Shown here piece by piece: positions 17,060 to 26,167 of a DNA stretch of 64,000 nucleotides (position 1 is its first letter; every line of letters begins with the position of its first letter). Origin of the DNA: JANXXV01 sp038230275 (GTDB lineage: Bacteria > Acidobacteriota > Terriglobia > Bryobacterales > Bryobacteraceae); contig JBBRNO010000004.1 in assembly GCA_038230275.1 (NCBI GenBank), forward strand, positions 1-64,000. Reading direction: 5' to 3'. The position numbers were made by a program, and so were the translations under genes. The notes under the pieces were generated by a model. That model made no database searches. It worked only from the letters and a program-made list of their open reading frames with translations, and was not told the DNA's origin.

Positions 17060-20000
17060 ATGCTCGAACGACGACCCATTTATGTTCTGGACGCAGGCCA
17101 CGGCGGCTTCAGCCGCTGCGAAGGATCGTCGCACAACCGGGCGGAGGCCCACGGACTGGAGGAAAAAGATCTGGCCCTGGATCTGGCCAAGCGTGTGCAG
17201 ACCCTGCTTGCACCGCGTGCCGACGTGCAGCTGACAAGATACACCGATGTGAATCTACCGTTGGCGGAACGTGCGAGGATTGCGCGCGATGCGGGCGCGG
17301 ATGCGTTTGTATCGCTCCACTTCAACTCTTCGGTGGATCCTCACACCAACGAAACGAACGCCTGGATTGCGTCCTCGGCCAACGCCGGCAGCCGCGATTT
17401 GGCGGCGCGGTTGGCGGAAACCGTCGCCCGGGCGGCCGGCGCGCGGACGTGGGGTGTAGGAACCCGAGACCTTGGCGTCCTGGTGACATCCCGGCACAAC
17501 TCGGAAACACGGGCGTGTTTGCTTGAAGTGGCGCATCTATCCAATCCGGATCAAGCCGCGCGCTTGCAGGATATGGCCTTCCGCAATCACCTGGCTCGCG
17601 CCATTGCCGGCGCGCTTGACGACCCTGGAACAGGCGGCCCTTCCGGAGTTCACCTGGCAGTCCTGGAACCGCATCAACCCAAGAAGGACACAGCGTACAA
17701 GAATGCAATTCTGCGATGGATTCTGAGCACGCCCGCCAGCCAGGCGATCAAGAAAATGGACGTCGCCGTTCACATCCACGGCTTCGTTCCCAAAGACAAA
17801 GACATCGATTTGAATTCCCTGGACGGATATAGCGGCATTCGTTTCGAATACGGCGCGGGGACAGGCGCGCGCAAACGCCCCCGCAATACGCTGGGCATCC
17901 ATCCGATGGGGCTGCGGAAGGATATCGTTTCATCAAATCCGAAGCTGAACGTAGTGAACTTCCCGGTGCTGGTGGACGACGGCAAGCTGGATGAATTGAT
18001 TGCCTCCAGCCTCAAGTGGCTGGCTGAAAATCAGTTGAAGCAGACTGCGGGTTCAATTCAGCGCGACCGCCTGATTTTGACGGCGCATTCCGGCGGAGTG
18101 GACCGCGTGGCCCGGATGCTGGATCACGGAAAGAAGCCCGCGCTCAACGTCGATCCAAACGAACTGCACCTCTTCGACGGGGTTTATGGCACCGACGTGT
18201 TCACGGCCTGGGCGAAGAAGCATATCAAAGCTGACGCCGATGCCTTGGCTGCGAGGAAAAGTGCGGATTGGCCCACATATATGAGCGAATCAGGCGGCGC
18301 CCTGCGCTGCGTCTTCGGCGATGCAACGTGCAACGGCGGAAAGCAGTTGTCCGAGGAATTGGGCGAATTGCTGCGGCGAATTGCTTCCGACAGTGCCTTG
18401 CGCGACTTCCTAGGCACGTATTATCGCTCTGAATCCACTGAGAAGGACCACTACGATATCCCCCGTTCATTCGGTCCCCAGGTAATGACGAAGAGTTGTG
18501 CCGAATTTGCCGGTCTGGCCAAAATCACGTGCAAGAAAGTGGAAAAGCCGGCGGCGGCGAAGGCACTGGACGATGTCTCGAAGGTTGACATCCTCGCCAC
18601 GCTGCGCGGTTGCAAACTGGTTCCGGCCTCGGTGAAGACCATGGCCGACTACGAGTCGACGGTCCTCAAGAAGGGGAAGGTGTTTGGCTTGGACGTGACG
18701 CTGCATCCCGATTTTCTGGCCAAGGTGAAAGCCGCCGAGAGTGACTTGGGGAAAACTCCTCATGGCGTGACCGAAGTATCCAGCTATCGGTCCGGCGCCA
18801 CCACTTACCACGGATGGGGGCTAGCCATCGATCTGAATCCGGGCGAAAACCCCTACGTCATGCATGAGGCGGGAGAGGATGCGCTGGATGGGCGGCTGAA
18901 GCCGGCGTATCACCGGATCGCCTGGCTGATGAACGGAGAGGAATCCCTAATTCCCGACAATCTGAGCACGCTGGCGCCGCCCAAGTTTACTGTTTCGGCA
19001 GCGTATCTGGCACTGCAGAAGCAGAGCGCCATGGTTCCGGTCTACTTTGCGCTACTGAAAGGGACCGATGCCGAACTGCAAAAGTTTATCGATGCGAAGA
19101 CAAGTCTCGCCTGGAAAAAGGTTTGGGGAAAGGCAGCGGCGCCTGCCGCCATTGAACTCCGCAGCCTGATCGAGGCGGATTACAAAGTGCTTCACGATAA
19201 ACCTTCCGAGGCTAAGAACGATCAGCCTTTTAAGCATATCGACCCCAAGAAGACCGGGTTTCTGAACCTCAGTCTCGACCTTGTAAAAGCCATGAAGGAT
19301 CAGTCAATGCGCTGGGGCGCGATCGATCTGGGCGGCGCTTGCGGCGACATGATGCATTTCGACGACGGCCTCAGCGCGCTGGGCAAGCTGATCTACTCCG
19401 CGAAAAAAGGTGGGTCCACCGCATGTCCCGCGACCTCTAAGGCTTCCTCGTATACGCTGCAGGCTGCCGGAACGCCGGCAGGACTGCGAGCTTATGTGTT
19501 AAATCCGAAAGGCGAAAACGATGCCGGTTTGTCCGCCGCGTTGCGACTTTTGGAACAGTACAAACCTGCGGTCGACCCGGCGAAGGTATCCTTCCAGGTC
19601 ACGGCTGAGAAGAAGAGCCGGGTGGGCAATAACTTGTCCGAGAAGGGCCACTCCATGTGGGACGGAACGACACCCGCCATCTTCCTGCTGCAAGAAGCTT
19701 ACGATGCCGTGGCGGAGCACGTAGCCGGCACGGGTAACACAGTGGAAGTGCATGAGGTGATCCGCACCATCGGTCACGAAATGCATCACTTGTGGCGCGG
19801 GAAGATCGACCGGGCAAAATCGAATCCGATCGATGCGGTATATCGGGCAGAGGCGGATCGCCGTCTGGAGAAAGTCCGCGAGAACTGGCTGGACCAGGTG
19901 AAACATAATCCTCACATCCGGTCCCAAATGAAGATTCCGGCTGGTGTGACTGTGACCAAGTGGACCGACATCCCAGCCGCTGAGCGCGACAAGATCGAAA

Positions 20001-20425
20001 AGGACGCCAGCGATAGCGACTACATCCAGGGTCTGCATGACAATTCCACTTACCTGGTTGAGGAAATGTATACGTTGCTGGCGGAAATCGGATATCTGCG
20101 CGCGCAACAGAAATTGGGATCGGCAGCCGACGTAGCGGATTCACGCCTACAATTAACCGCTACGGCCAAGCTGCTGCACTACCTGAATAACGTGCTGCAT
20201 AGTGTGGCTGGTAAGGGTGCGTTGGTAACGCCGGAATTGCTGGCGGAAACAGTGAAGGCCATGCCTGCCTACCTGCGCACCAAGTATCCCAACGCCAAAG
20301 ACAACAAGCTGGATTCCTACACCGTGATCTTTTTCCTGTCGGCAAGCGAGAGAGGATTGCCTCCGCTATTCGACAGTTCCGACAAGCTGGTTTCCAAACC
20401 GCCCACCGGCGCACGGGTTCCCTAA
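17060..20425 (+). CDS. Four-domain wall hydrolase: amidase_3, serine-hydrolase-like, M15 peptidase-like, HExxH domain
   Basis: An 1121-residue protein with ribosome site GGAGGAAAA. Residues 5-195 are an N-acetylmuramoyl-L-alanine amidase (Amidase_3) with zinc ligands His14, Glu35 and His87 and catalytic Glu156 (LLEVAHLSNP). Residues 210-400 resemble an alpha/beta-hydrolase, with HIHGF and AHSGG (Ser344). Around 555-790 is an M15 carboxypeptidase/endopeptidase-like domain, with SSYRSG, His584, Asp591 and MMHFD (His766). The C-terminal third has GHEMHHLW, an HExxH zinc-protease motif (His906, Glu907, His910), and shares that domain with the protein at 22216. It could cut both the amide bond and peptide stems. 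I see no signal peptide, which is unusual for a wall amidase. A single chain with four hydrolase-like units is very uncommon. Confidence 0.85.
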   Translation: MLERRPIYVLDAGHGGFSRCEGSSHNRAEAHGLEEKDLALDLAKRVQTLLAPRADVQLTRYTDVNLPLAERARIARDAGADAFVSLHFNSSVDPHTNETNAWIASSANAGSRDLAARLAETVARAAGARTWGVGTRDLGVLVTSRHNSETRACLLEVAHLSNPDQAARLQDMAFRNHLARAIAGALDDPGTGGPSGVHLAVLEPHQPKKDTAYKNAILRWILSTPASQAIKKMDVAVHIHGFVPKDKDIDLNSLDGYSGIRFEYGAGTGARKRPRNTLGIHPMGLRKDIVSSNPKLNVVNFPVLVDDGKLDELIASSLKWLAENQLKQTAGSIQRDRLILTAHSGGVDRVARMLDHGKKPALNVDPNELHLFDGVYGTDVFTAWAKKHIKADADALAARKSADWPTYMSESGGALRCVFGDATCNGGKQLSEELGELLRRIASDSALRDFLGTYYRSESTEKDHYDIPRSFGPQVMTKSCAEFAGLAKITCKKVEKPAAAKALDDVSKVDILATLRGCKLVPASVKTMADYESTVLKKGKVFGLDVTLHPDFLAKVKAAESDLGKTPHGVTEVSSYRSGATTYHGWGLAIDLNPGENPYVMHEAGEDALDGRLKPAYHRIAWLMNGEESLIPDNLSTLAPPKFTVSAAYLALQKQSAMVPVYFALLKGTDAELQKFIDAKTSLAWKKVWGKAAAPAAIELRSLIEADYKVLHDKPSEAKNDQPFKHIDPKKTGFLNLSLDLVKAMKDQSMRWGAIDLGGACGDMMHFDDGLSALGKLIYSAKKGGSTACPATSKASSYTLQAAGTPAGLRAYVLNPKGENDAGLSAALRLLEQYKPAVDPAKVSFQVTAEKKSRVGNNLSEKGHSMWDGTTPAIFLLQEAYDAVAEHVAGTGNTVEVHEVIRTIGHEMHHLWRGKIDRAKSNPIDAVYRAEADRRLEKVRENWLDQVKHNPHIRSQMKIPAGVTVTKWTDIPAAERDKIEKDASDSDYIQGLHDNSTYLVEEMYTLLAEIGYLRAQQKLGSAADVADSRLQLTATAKLLHYLNNVLHSVAGKGALVTPELLAETVKAMPAYLRTKYPNAKDNKLDSYTVIFFLSASERGLPPLFDSSDKLVSKPPTGARVP

Positions 20426-20429
20426 CGAT

Positions 20430-22190
20430 ATGTCCGCTCGATCATTCATCGTGGTGTTGGATGCAGGACATGGCGGAGAGCTGGCTGTGGGCGGGTCTTC
20501 CGCCAATCGAGCCAATGGGCCAAACGGACTGCGAGAGAAGGATCTGACGCTCGACCTGGTGCGGAGAGTTCGGTCATTGCTTGCGCCTGAGCTGCACATA
20601 ATCCTGACGCGGGATGAGGATCGCAATCTTTCGCTCATCCGGCGCGCGGGTATTGCCAGGGACAACGATGCGGCGTTGTTCCTGTCCCTCCATTTCGACG
20701 GCGCAAGCGATCCGCGCGTAGACCGGACGCAGGCCTGGGTTGCGCGGAACGCACCGGCAGCGACACGCCGTTTTGCCGGATTGGTTGCAAACGAGGTAGC
20801 TCGCGCGGCCGGCATCGCCGCGGCGTTACCCGCACAGCGCGATCTTGGAGTGCTGCTGCCGCAGCGCCTTGGATCACACACCGAGGCGTGTTTGATCGAA
20901 ATCGCCTGTCTGACCAACCCTGCCCAAGCCGCCAGGCTGGAGCGTGATTCCTATCGTCAGGAATTGGCCGCGGCACTTGCCAATGCCGTTAGGATGCAGC
21001 TGAACGAATCCGCTGCGAGCGCATTGCAGTCGCCGGCCGGCGTGATCGATGAAGCCCTCGACAACCAACAGGCCATGATCTACTCGCCCAAGGCGCCACG
21101 GGATTCGGTGAAAGAGATCGAGGACAAGCGTGCGGACGACCGCGCCGTGTGGAGCTACTGCCCAAAGGGCTTTCAGATTGACGAGCCGGAGGCGCTGGTC
21201 TATTTCCACGGAAACGACAATTACGTTACGGCTTCACTCAGCGGCGGGGTGATCAAGCCAAGACCACCTTCGTGGGCTCCCAAGTCCCTGGGCAAACTCA
21301 ACGCTGGCATAGTTTACGGTTTTGACAAGACCGATGGTCTGCTGCATCAGCCAATCGAACTGCTGCCTGAAGTTGGTGTCGGTAGAACGGGGAAGTTTTG
21401 GGCTGACGAACCGGCAGGCAAGCTGGTGAACGCGGCAGCGCTAGGCGACATGATTGACAACTGCCTGGATCGCCTGAGCAAGCTGTCCAAGCCGTCCGGC
21501 AGCGCCAAATACCTCTCGAAGAAGATTCAGACTAGCGATCTGAAACGTCTGTTCGTGATGGGACACTCGGGTGGAACCGTTCCGTTGAATAAGGCCGCTT
21601 CGAATACGGTGGTTTTGAACGTGGTGAGCGATCTGGTTCCATTCGACCGGTCTTTCAGTGAAAAGACCGATCCGTACTTCGATTTCTGCAAACACTGGGA
21701 CGCCAAGGGGCGATTGGGCAATGGGGAAAAGAGTAGCCGCTTCATCTCGTTTTACGGTCCGCCCTCGCCCGACATGGGGCCGATGGGATCGGCGGCGGCC
21801 AAGACGGGCAGCACGCTGTTTCATAAGCTGATTACCCCGGTAGCCAAAGCGGGGCTTGGGTTCACGGCAAATATGGAGCCCGTTCGAGTGCCGCAGCGGC
21901 CAGGCAAAGACGGCTCGATCCCGGCAATCAGCTGGCCTGGCACAGACGTGATTTATATAGACCATCACACCGACAACCCGGCTGTGTGGAAGAAGGACCC
22001 ATCGGACCCGGCCGGAAAGAAGCTGATTCTGGTCAAGGCGGAGAAACCTCCGAGTGCAACGAATCTAGACGGTATTCGGGATGCCCTGAAAAGCAATTAC
22101 AAGGCGTTGTTCATATTCACCAATGTTGCGCATGACCTTATCCCGCTGGCGTTCATGCCGCTGATCCTCGAATACAAACGGAACCCATGA
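20430..22190 (+). CDS. N-acetylmuramoyl-L-alanine amidase with serine-hydrolase-like domain
   Basis: Starts four bases after the preceding gene. Residues 1-190 are an Amidase_3 domain (VLDAGHGG, EKDLTLD, SLHFDG, LIEIACLTNP) with all metal and catalytic positions. Residues 215-585 contain ALVYFHGND and FVMGHSGG (Ser380), resembling an alpha/beta-hydrolase, and match the middle domain of the protein at 17060. It lacks the M15 and HExxH parts. The substrate of the second domain is unknown. No signal peptide. Confidence 0.85.
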   Translation: MSARSFIVVLDAGHGGELAVGGSSANRANGPNGLREKDLTLDLVRRVRSLLAPELHIILTRDEDRNLSLIRRAGIARDNDAALFLSLHFDGASDPRVDRTQAWVARNAPAATRRFAGLVANEVARAAGIAAALPAQRDLGVLLPQRLGSHTEACLIEIACLTNPAQAARLERDSYRQELAAALANAVRMQLNESAASALQSPAGVIDEALDNQQAMIYSPKAPRDSVKEIEDKRADDRAVWSYCPKGFQIDEPEALVYFHGNDNYVTASLSGGVIKPRPPSWAPKSLGKLNAGIVYGFDKTDGLLHQPIELLPEVGVGRTGKFWADEPAGKLVNAAALGDMIDNCLDRLSKLSKPSGSAKYLSKKIQTSDLKRLFVMGHSGGTVPLNKAASNTVVLNVVSDLVPFDRSFSEKTDPYFDFCKHWDAKGRLGNGEKSSRFISFYGPPSPDMGPMGSAAAKTGSTLFHKLITPVAKAGLGFTANMEPVRVPQRPGKDGSIPAISWPGTDVIYIDHHTDNPAVWKKDPSDPAGKKLILVKAEKPPSATNLDGIRDALKSNYKALFIFTNVAHDLIPLAFMPLILEYKRNP

Positions 22191-22215
22191 GTGAAGCATC
22201 GTAAAGGAGACTGGT

Positions 22216-25200
22216 ATGCCCGAACGTTCCCGAACCGTAGTGATTGACGCAGGACATGGCGGCACGGTCCCGGTGGGTGCGTCTTCTCCGAACAACGCCG
22301 TGGGACCGAACGGACTGCTGGAAAAAGATCTCACACTCGATCTGGCGCGCCGGGTGAGAGGGCTCTTGAGCGACTCCGCGAACGTGATCCTGACACGGGA
22401 TTCCAGCTTCAATCTTTCGCTCACCGATCGCGCCGGTCACGCACGCCGAAACAATGCCGACTTGTTTGTTTCGCTGCACTGGAACGGGACCAGCCATCCG
22501 GATGTGGACGCGACCGAAAGCTGGGTGGCGCGCACGGCGAATGCGCGAAGCCGACGGTTCGCCCGCCGTGTGGTGGACAGGCTGGCACGAATCACCGGAG
22601 CCCCAAACCGTGGAGTGAGAGAACGGGATCTGGGAGTTTTGGTCCCATCTCGGCTTGCCGGCCACACCGGCGCCTGCTTGATTGAAGTTGCCTATCTTTC
22701 GAATCCGCTGCAGGCACGGCGGCTGGAACAGGAGAGCTATCTTGACGATTTGGCGCGAGGAATCGCCGAGTCAATCCGCGAAGATCTGGACGCTGGTGCG
22801 GCTGAAGACACGTATCGGGGAGCTGGCCTCGCTGGCGGGTTCGATGTTCCGGCGGCCGCGCCTCCGGCTCTCTCCATCCAACTGGATAAACTGAGAATCG
22901 GATCGACGGAGATTGCCCTATCTCCCGATGGAAAGGGACAATTCGAAGGCTTCGTCCGCCGGCCGCTGCATACGCCGGGCGAGCCTTCCTCCAGACTCGA
23001 TGTCAGGGTAACCGGACGCTTGCATGTGGCCACATCCGCTACAAGTACTCGTGCCTATGATGCCGCGAAAGACGCAAAATCGTTGCCGTTGACCGGCGCA
23101 CTTTGCTGGGCGGTTGTGGATACTTCCGATGGAGTCATCTTCGCCGAGAAGACCGAAACAAAAGCCGCCAGTGACGGGACCTTCACCGCATCCGGAACCG
23201 CCGGAATGGATTTCGTCCGCAGACTGACCATCAATGCTGTGGTGGACCGCAAAGCCGGGAAGCGGTTAGGGGGTACGGTTGTCATCGAGTTGATCGACCT
23301 GGAGGGATTACTGAAACTGGTCAACACATATGAGAGCAGCCGCCCCAAAACGCAAACCCATTTTCAATTCCTGGCTTCTCTGCGAAAGGTATACCAGGGC
23401 GGCCCGAAAGACCCGCTGGAGTCTCTGTTCAACCGCACGCTATACCGGAACCGGTCGGTGCCTGCGCTGGCTGTTCCCGGAACTGCCGACTACACGAAGC
23501 TGAGCCGATACACGGTGATTTATGCCGAAGGCACAGCGGTTCACGTGGACGGGGAATATGTGGACATCGGGCATGTACTCACCGGCATTGAAGGCGCACC
23601 CGGACAGAAGCCGGACGTTGACGACAAACTGGGAGTCCAGAGCTTGCCCAAACCACTCCGTCCGGATCTGGTAGTCACCTGGGAAGGCGATCTGGCCAGT
23701 GCCCTGCAGAGTTATATTCTGGAATACCCGGACGCGCTAAACAAGAGTCTGCCCATTGACATAAACACCTACCTGCGGCGGCAAGCGGGCGATGCCGATC
23801 TTCTGGGAGACATTGACGGCATCAATCTGGGCGCATCGTACGACCCTGGCAAGTCTCTGGCGGATCACTTGAAACCGTACTATGGCAAGTCCAGCCGCCG
23901 GCGGTTTCACGACTTCCTCAAGAATTCGGCTAAAGATCTGCCGTTGAAACCCGGTACGAAATTGCTCTCTGATCAAGCGCGAAAGAACATCGCGATTCAT
24001 GTGAACTACTTCCTGACCGCGGCTTCCGCGCTGGGAAAGTTCAACAGTGTCGACCCGCAGTTGGTTCACGACATGATTCAGCCGGGATCGCCGGAAATGG
24101 ATTTGGTCGTCGAGTACTTTGTCCGCTTCCTGCAAGATGGACTGAGCCTCGAATCGCGCGCCGGCGTAACGATGCAAATGGGAACGGCAGTCTCCCTCGC
24201 CGCCGGAGACGGTTCGCCGTTCCTCAAGCGGGCCACCGACGATTGCTGGGCGAAATGCAAACAGCTGCTTGCCGGCGTGAAAGAGCCTGCGAGCCCCAGC
24301 CAGAAAAGCGCGGCTCGCGCCTTTGCCGACACGGGCATTCGAGTGGATGCGAATCCCTACGCAGGGTTGACTGAAAAGAAGTTGAATGCAGTGATTCGCG
24401 CGTCTTTTGAGTCTCACCAGATGCCGGAAGTACTGCTGGCGCTGTGGGCCAAAGAAGGCAGCACGCGCATGCAGACAGCGGCGCACCTGGTGGATCAGGC
24501 GAAGAGTGAAGCGAATGCTAAATCGCTCTTCCGCTCAGAAGAATACTTCATTGCGCTGGGCACGGATCACTTCATCGACACGACCCGCCCGGTGCCCACG
24601 GGCGACAATGTTTTCGATTCGAGCGATGCGGCCGCGCCCGCGCATGAGAAGCAGTTCGTCACGCAGGTGCAGGCCCTGGTGAAAGCGGGTGTGTTGTCGA
24701 AGGACATCTCATCGGCTATCAATGCCGAGCTCACGGTCACCAAATCCGGGGGCAAGTTCAGCGTGGAACCGTCAGTCAAGTTCTATGCGCTGTCCCTGCT
24801 GCTGGCCGATGCGTTTTTCACGCAATTACAGCAGATGTCTTATCCGGAACTGAACTTGATCCCGATCCCGTTAAACTACCTGCACTGGAACATGAGCGAA
24901 GCGAGTTTCCGCGCTTTCCTCAAATCCGCCGACCTTCACCGGCAGGAACCTGCGCACCGTGTGAACGGAAGCGCAATGTCCATCGAACAATGGGCTCTGC
25001 ATACCAAGCCGGCGTCCGCCGAGTATCTGCAGCCCCGAACCAATGCCATTCGTTTCCTGCACTACATTGAAAGCTATCGGCCGATCTTCAGCAATTCGAT
25101 CACGCTCATCAAGCCGGGGATTGAGGATCTGCCGCGAATTCCGGCTAACGTGGCCGAGGTGGGACCCCATTTCGACCGTAGTTACTCTTCTCCGTCGATC

Positions 25201-26157
25201 GCCTTGGGGACCGGCGCCCCGGCCGACATTACGGCGTACATTACGAATCCATCCAAGGAATCCGACGCTGGGCTGCAAGCGGCGTTGAGTCTACTGCAGC
25301 GCTATGAACCTATAGTTACCCGCAGCAAAATCGATTTCCGAATCATGGACGACAAAGCCCGGCTGTATTTTGAACCCGATATCGACGGGGAGTCCATCTG
25401 GGAAGGAAACACGCCGGTGATTCATCTCTATCAGGCGTCATACGACATCGTGGCTAATCATGTGACGCGGAAGAGCGACTCAGTGAACGTACATAAGACC
25501 ATCCGGACGATCGCTCACGAGATGTTCCACTTGTGGCGAAAAAAGAACAAACCGGAAGTGGCGAATCCGATTGAACCGATATTCCAAAAGCAGGTTGCCG
25601 TCCAACTGGATAAAATACGCCAGCGATGGGTGGATTACGTCAGTGGAAACAAGCAAGAGAAAGAGAGGATGGGCATTCCCGCCAGCAAGACTGTGTCCGT
25701 CTGGGCAGACATTCCCGCAGCGGAGCAGAAGAGAATCGAAGACGGCGCGGTTGAGTCGGACGATATCAAGGGTCTGTTCCTCAAGACGTCGTATCTGGTT
25801 GAGGAAATGCTGACGAAGCTGGAGGAAGTTCCGTACTTGCTGGTGCAGGACAGGCTGGGATCCAAGTCAGATAGAGAAGGCGCGCAGGACGCACGATTCC
25901 GGCAGGCCACCTTGATTCAGCGATACAGCGAGGCGCTACAGCGCTTGCCGAAGACGAATGCCGACATCACCGACAAGTTGGTTGAGCAGACCAGACAGGC
26001 GATGCTTCAGTTTGTACGCAACCGCTTCCCGCATCCCAAAGACACTAAGCTGGACTCCTATACGACCATCTTTTTCCTGAATGCGATTGAGCGGGGTTTG
26101 CCGCCAAACTACGTTGACGGCCGGTTGCAGGCAATACCCAAGGGTGCGCGAGTTTGA
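22216..26157 (+). CDS. Giant amidase with C-terminal HExxH domain, 1313 aa
   Basis: The longest gene of the operon, with ribosome site AAAGGAG. Residues 1-190 are an Amidase_3 domain (VIDAGHGG, EKDLTLD, SLHWNG, LIEVAYLSNP). A beta-rich segment follows (about 215-365), then a long middle region of unknown fold. The final ~300 residues match the C-terminal domain of the protein at 17060 and carry AHEMFHLW (His1101, Glu1102, His1105), an HExxH zinc-peptidase motif. Shared flanks include YVLNPKGEN/YITNPSKES, SDAGL/NDAGL and KDTKLDSY/KDNKLDSY. No signal peptide. The middle could be a binding or assembly region (inference). Confidence 0.8.
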   Translation: MPERSRTVVIDAGHGGTVPVGASSPNNAVGPNGLLEKDLTLDLARRVRGLLSDSANVILTRDSSFNLSLTDRAGHARRNNADLFVSLHWNGTSHPDVDATESWVARTANARSRRFARRVVDRLARITGAPNRGVRERDLGVLVPSRLAGHTGACLIEVAYLSNPLQARRLEQESYLDDLARGIAESIREDLDAGAAEDTYRGAGLAGGFDVPAAAPPALSIQLDKLRIGSTEIALSPDGKGQFEGFVRRPLHTPGEPSSRLDVRVTGRLHVATSATSTRAYDAAKDAKSLPLTGALCWAVVDTSDGVIFAEKTETKAASDGTFTASGTAGMDFVRRLTINAVVDRKAGKRLGGTVVIELIDLEGLLKLVNTYESSRPKTQTHFQFLASLRKVYQGGPKDPLESLFNRTLYRNRSVPALAVPGTADYTKLSRYTVIYAEGTAVHVDGEYVDIGHVLTGIEGAPGQKPDVDDKLGVQSLPKPLRPDLVVTWEGDLASALQSYILEYPDALNKSLPIDINTYLRRQAGDADLLGDIDGINLGASYDPGKSLADHLKPYYGKSSRRRFHDFLKNSAKDLPLKPGTKLLSDQARKNIAIHVNYFLTAASALGKFNSVDPQLVHDMIQPGSPEMDLVVEYFVRFLQDGLSLESRAGVTMQMGTAVSLAAGDGSPFLKRATDDCWAKCKQLLAGVKEPASPSQKSAARAFADTGIRVDANPYAGLTEKKLNAVIRASFESHQMPEVLLALWAKEGSTRMQTAAHLVDQAKSEANAKSLFRSEEYFIALGTDHFIDTTRPVPTGDNVFDSSDAAAPAHEKQFVTQVQALVKAGVLSKDISSAINAELTVTKSGGKFSVEPSVKFYALSLLLADAFFTQLQQMSYPELNLIPIPLNYLHWNMSEASFRAFLKSADLHRQEPAHRVNGSAMSIEQWALHTKPASAEYLQPRTNAIRFLHYIESYRPIFSNSITLIKPGIEDLPRIPANVAEVGPHFDRSYSSPSIALGTGAPADITAYITNPSKESDAGLQAALSLLQRYEPIVTRSKIDFRIMDDKARLYFEPDIDGESIWEGNTPVIHLYQASYDIVANHVTRKSDSVNVHKTIRTIAHEMFHLWRKKNKPEVANPIEPIFQKQVAVQLDKIRQRWVDYVSGNKQEKERMGIPASKTVSVWADIPAAEQKRIEDGAVESDDIKGLFLKTSYLVEEMLTKLEEVPYLLVQDRLGSKSDREGAQDARFRQATLIQRYSEALQRLPKTNADITDKLVEQTRQAMLQFVRNRFPHPKDTKLDSYTTIFFLNAIERGLPPNYVDGRLQAIPKGARV

Positions 26158-26167
26158 TGGCGGGCTT

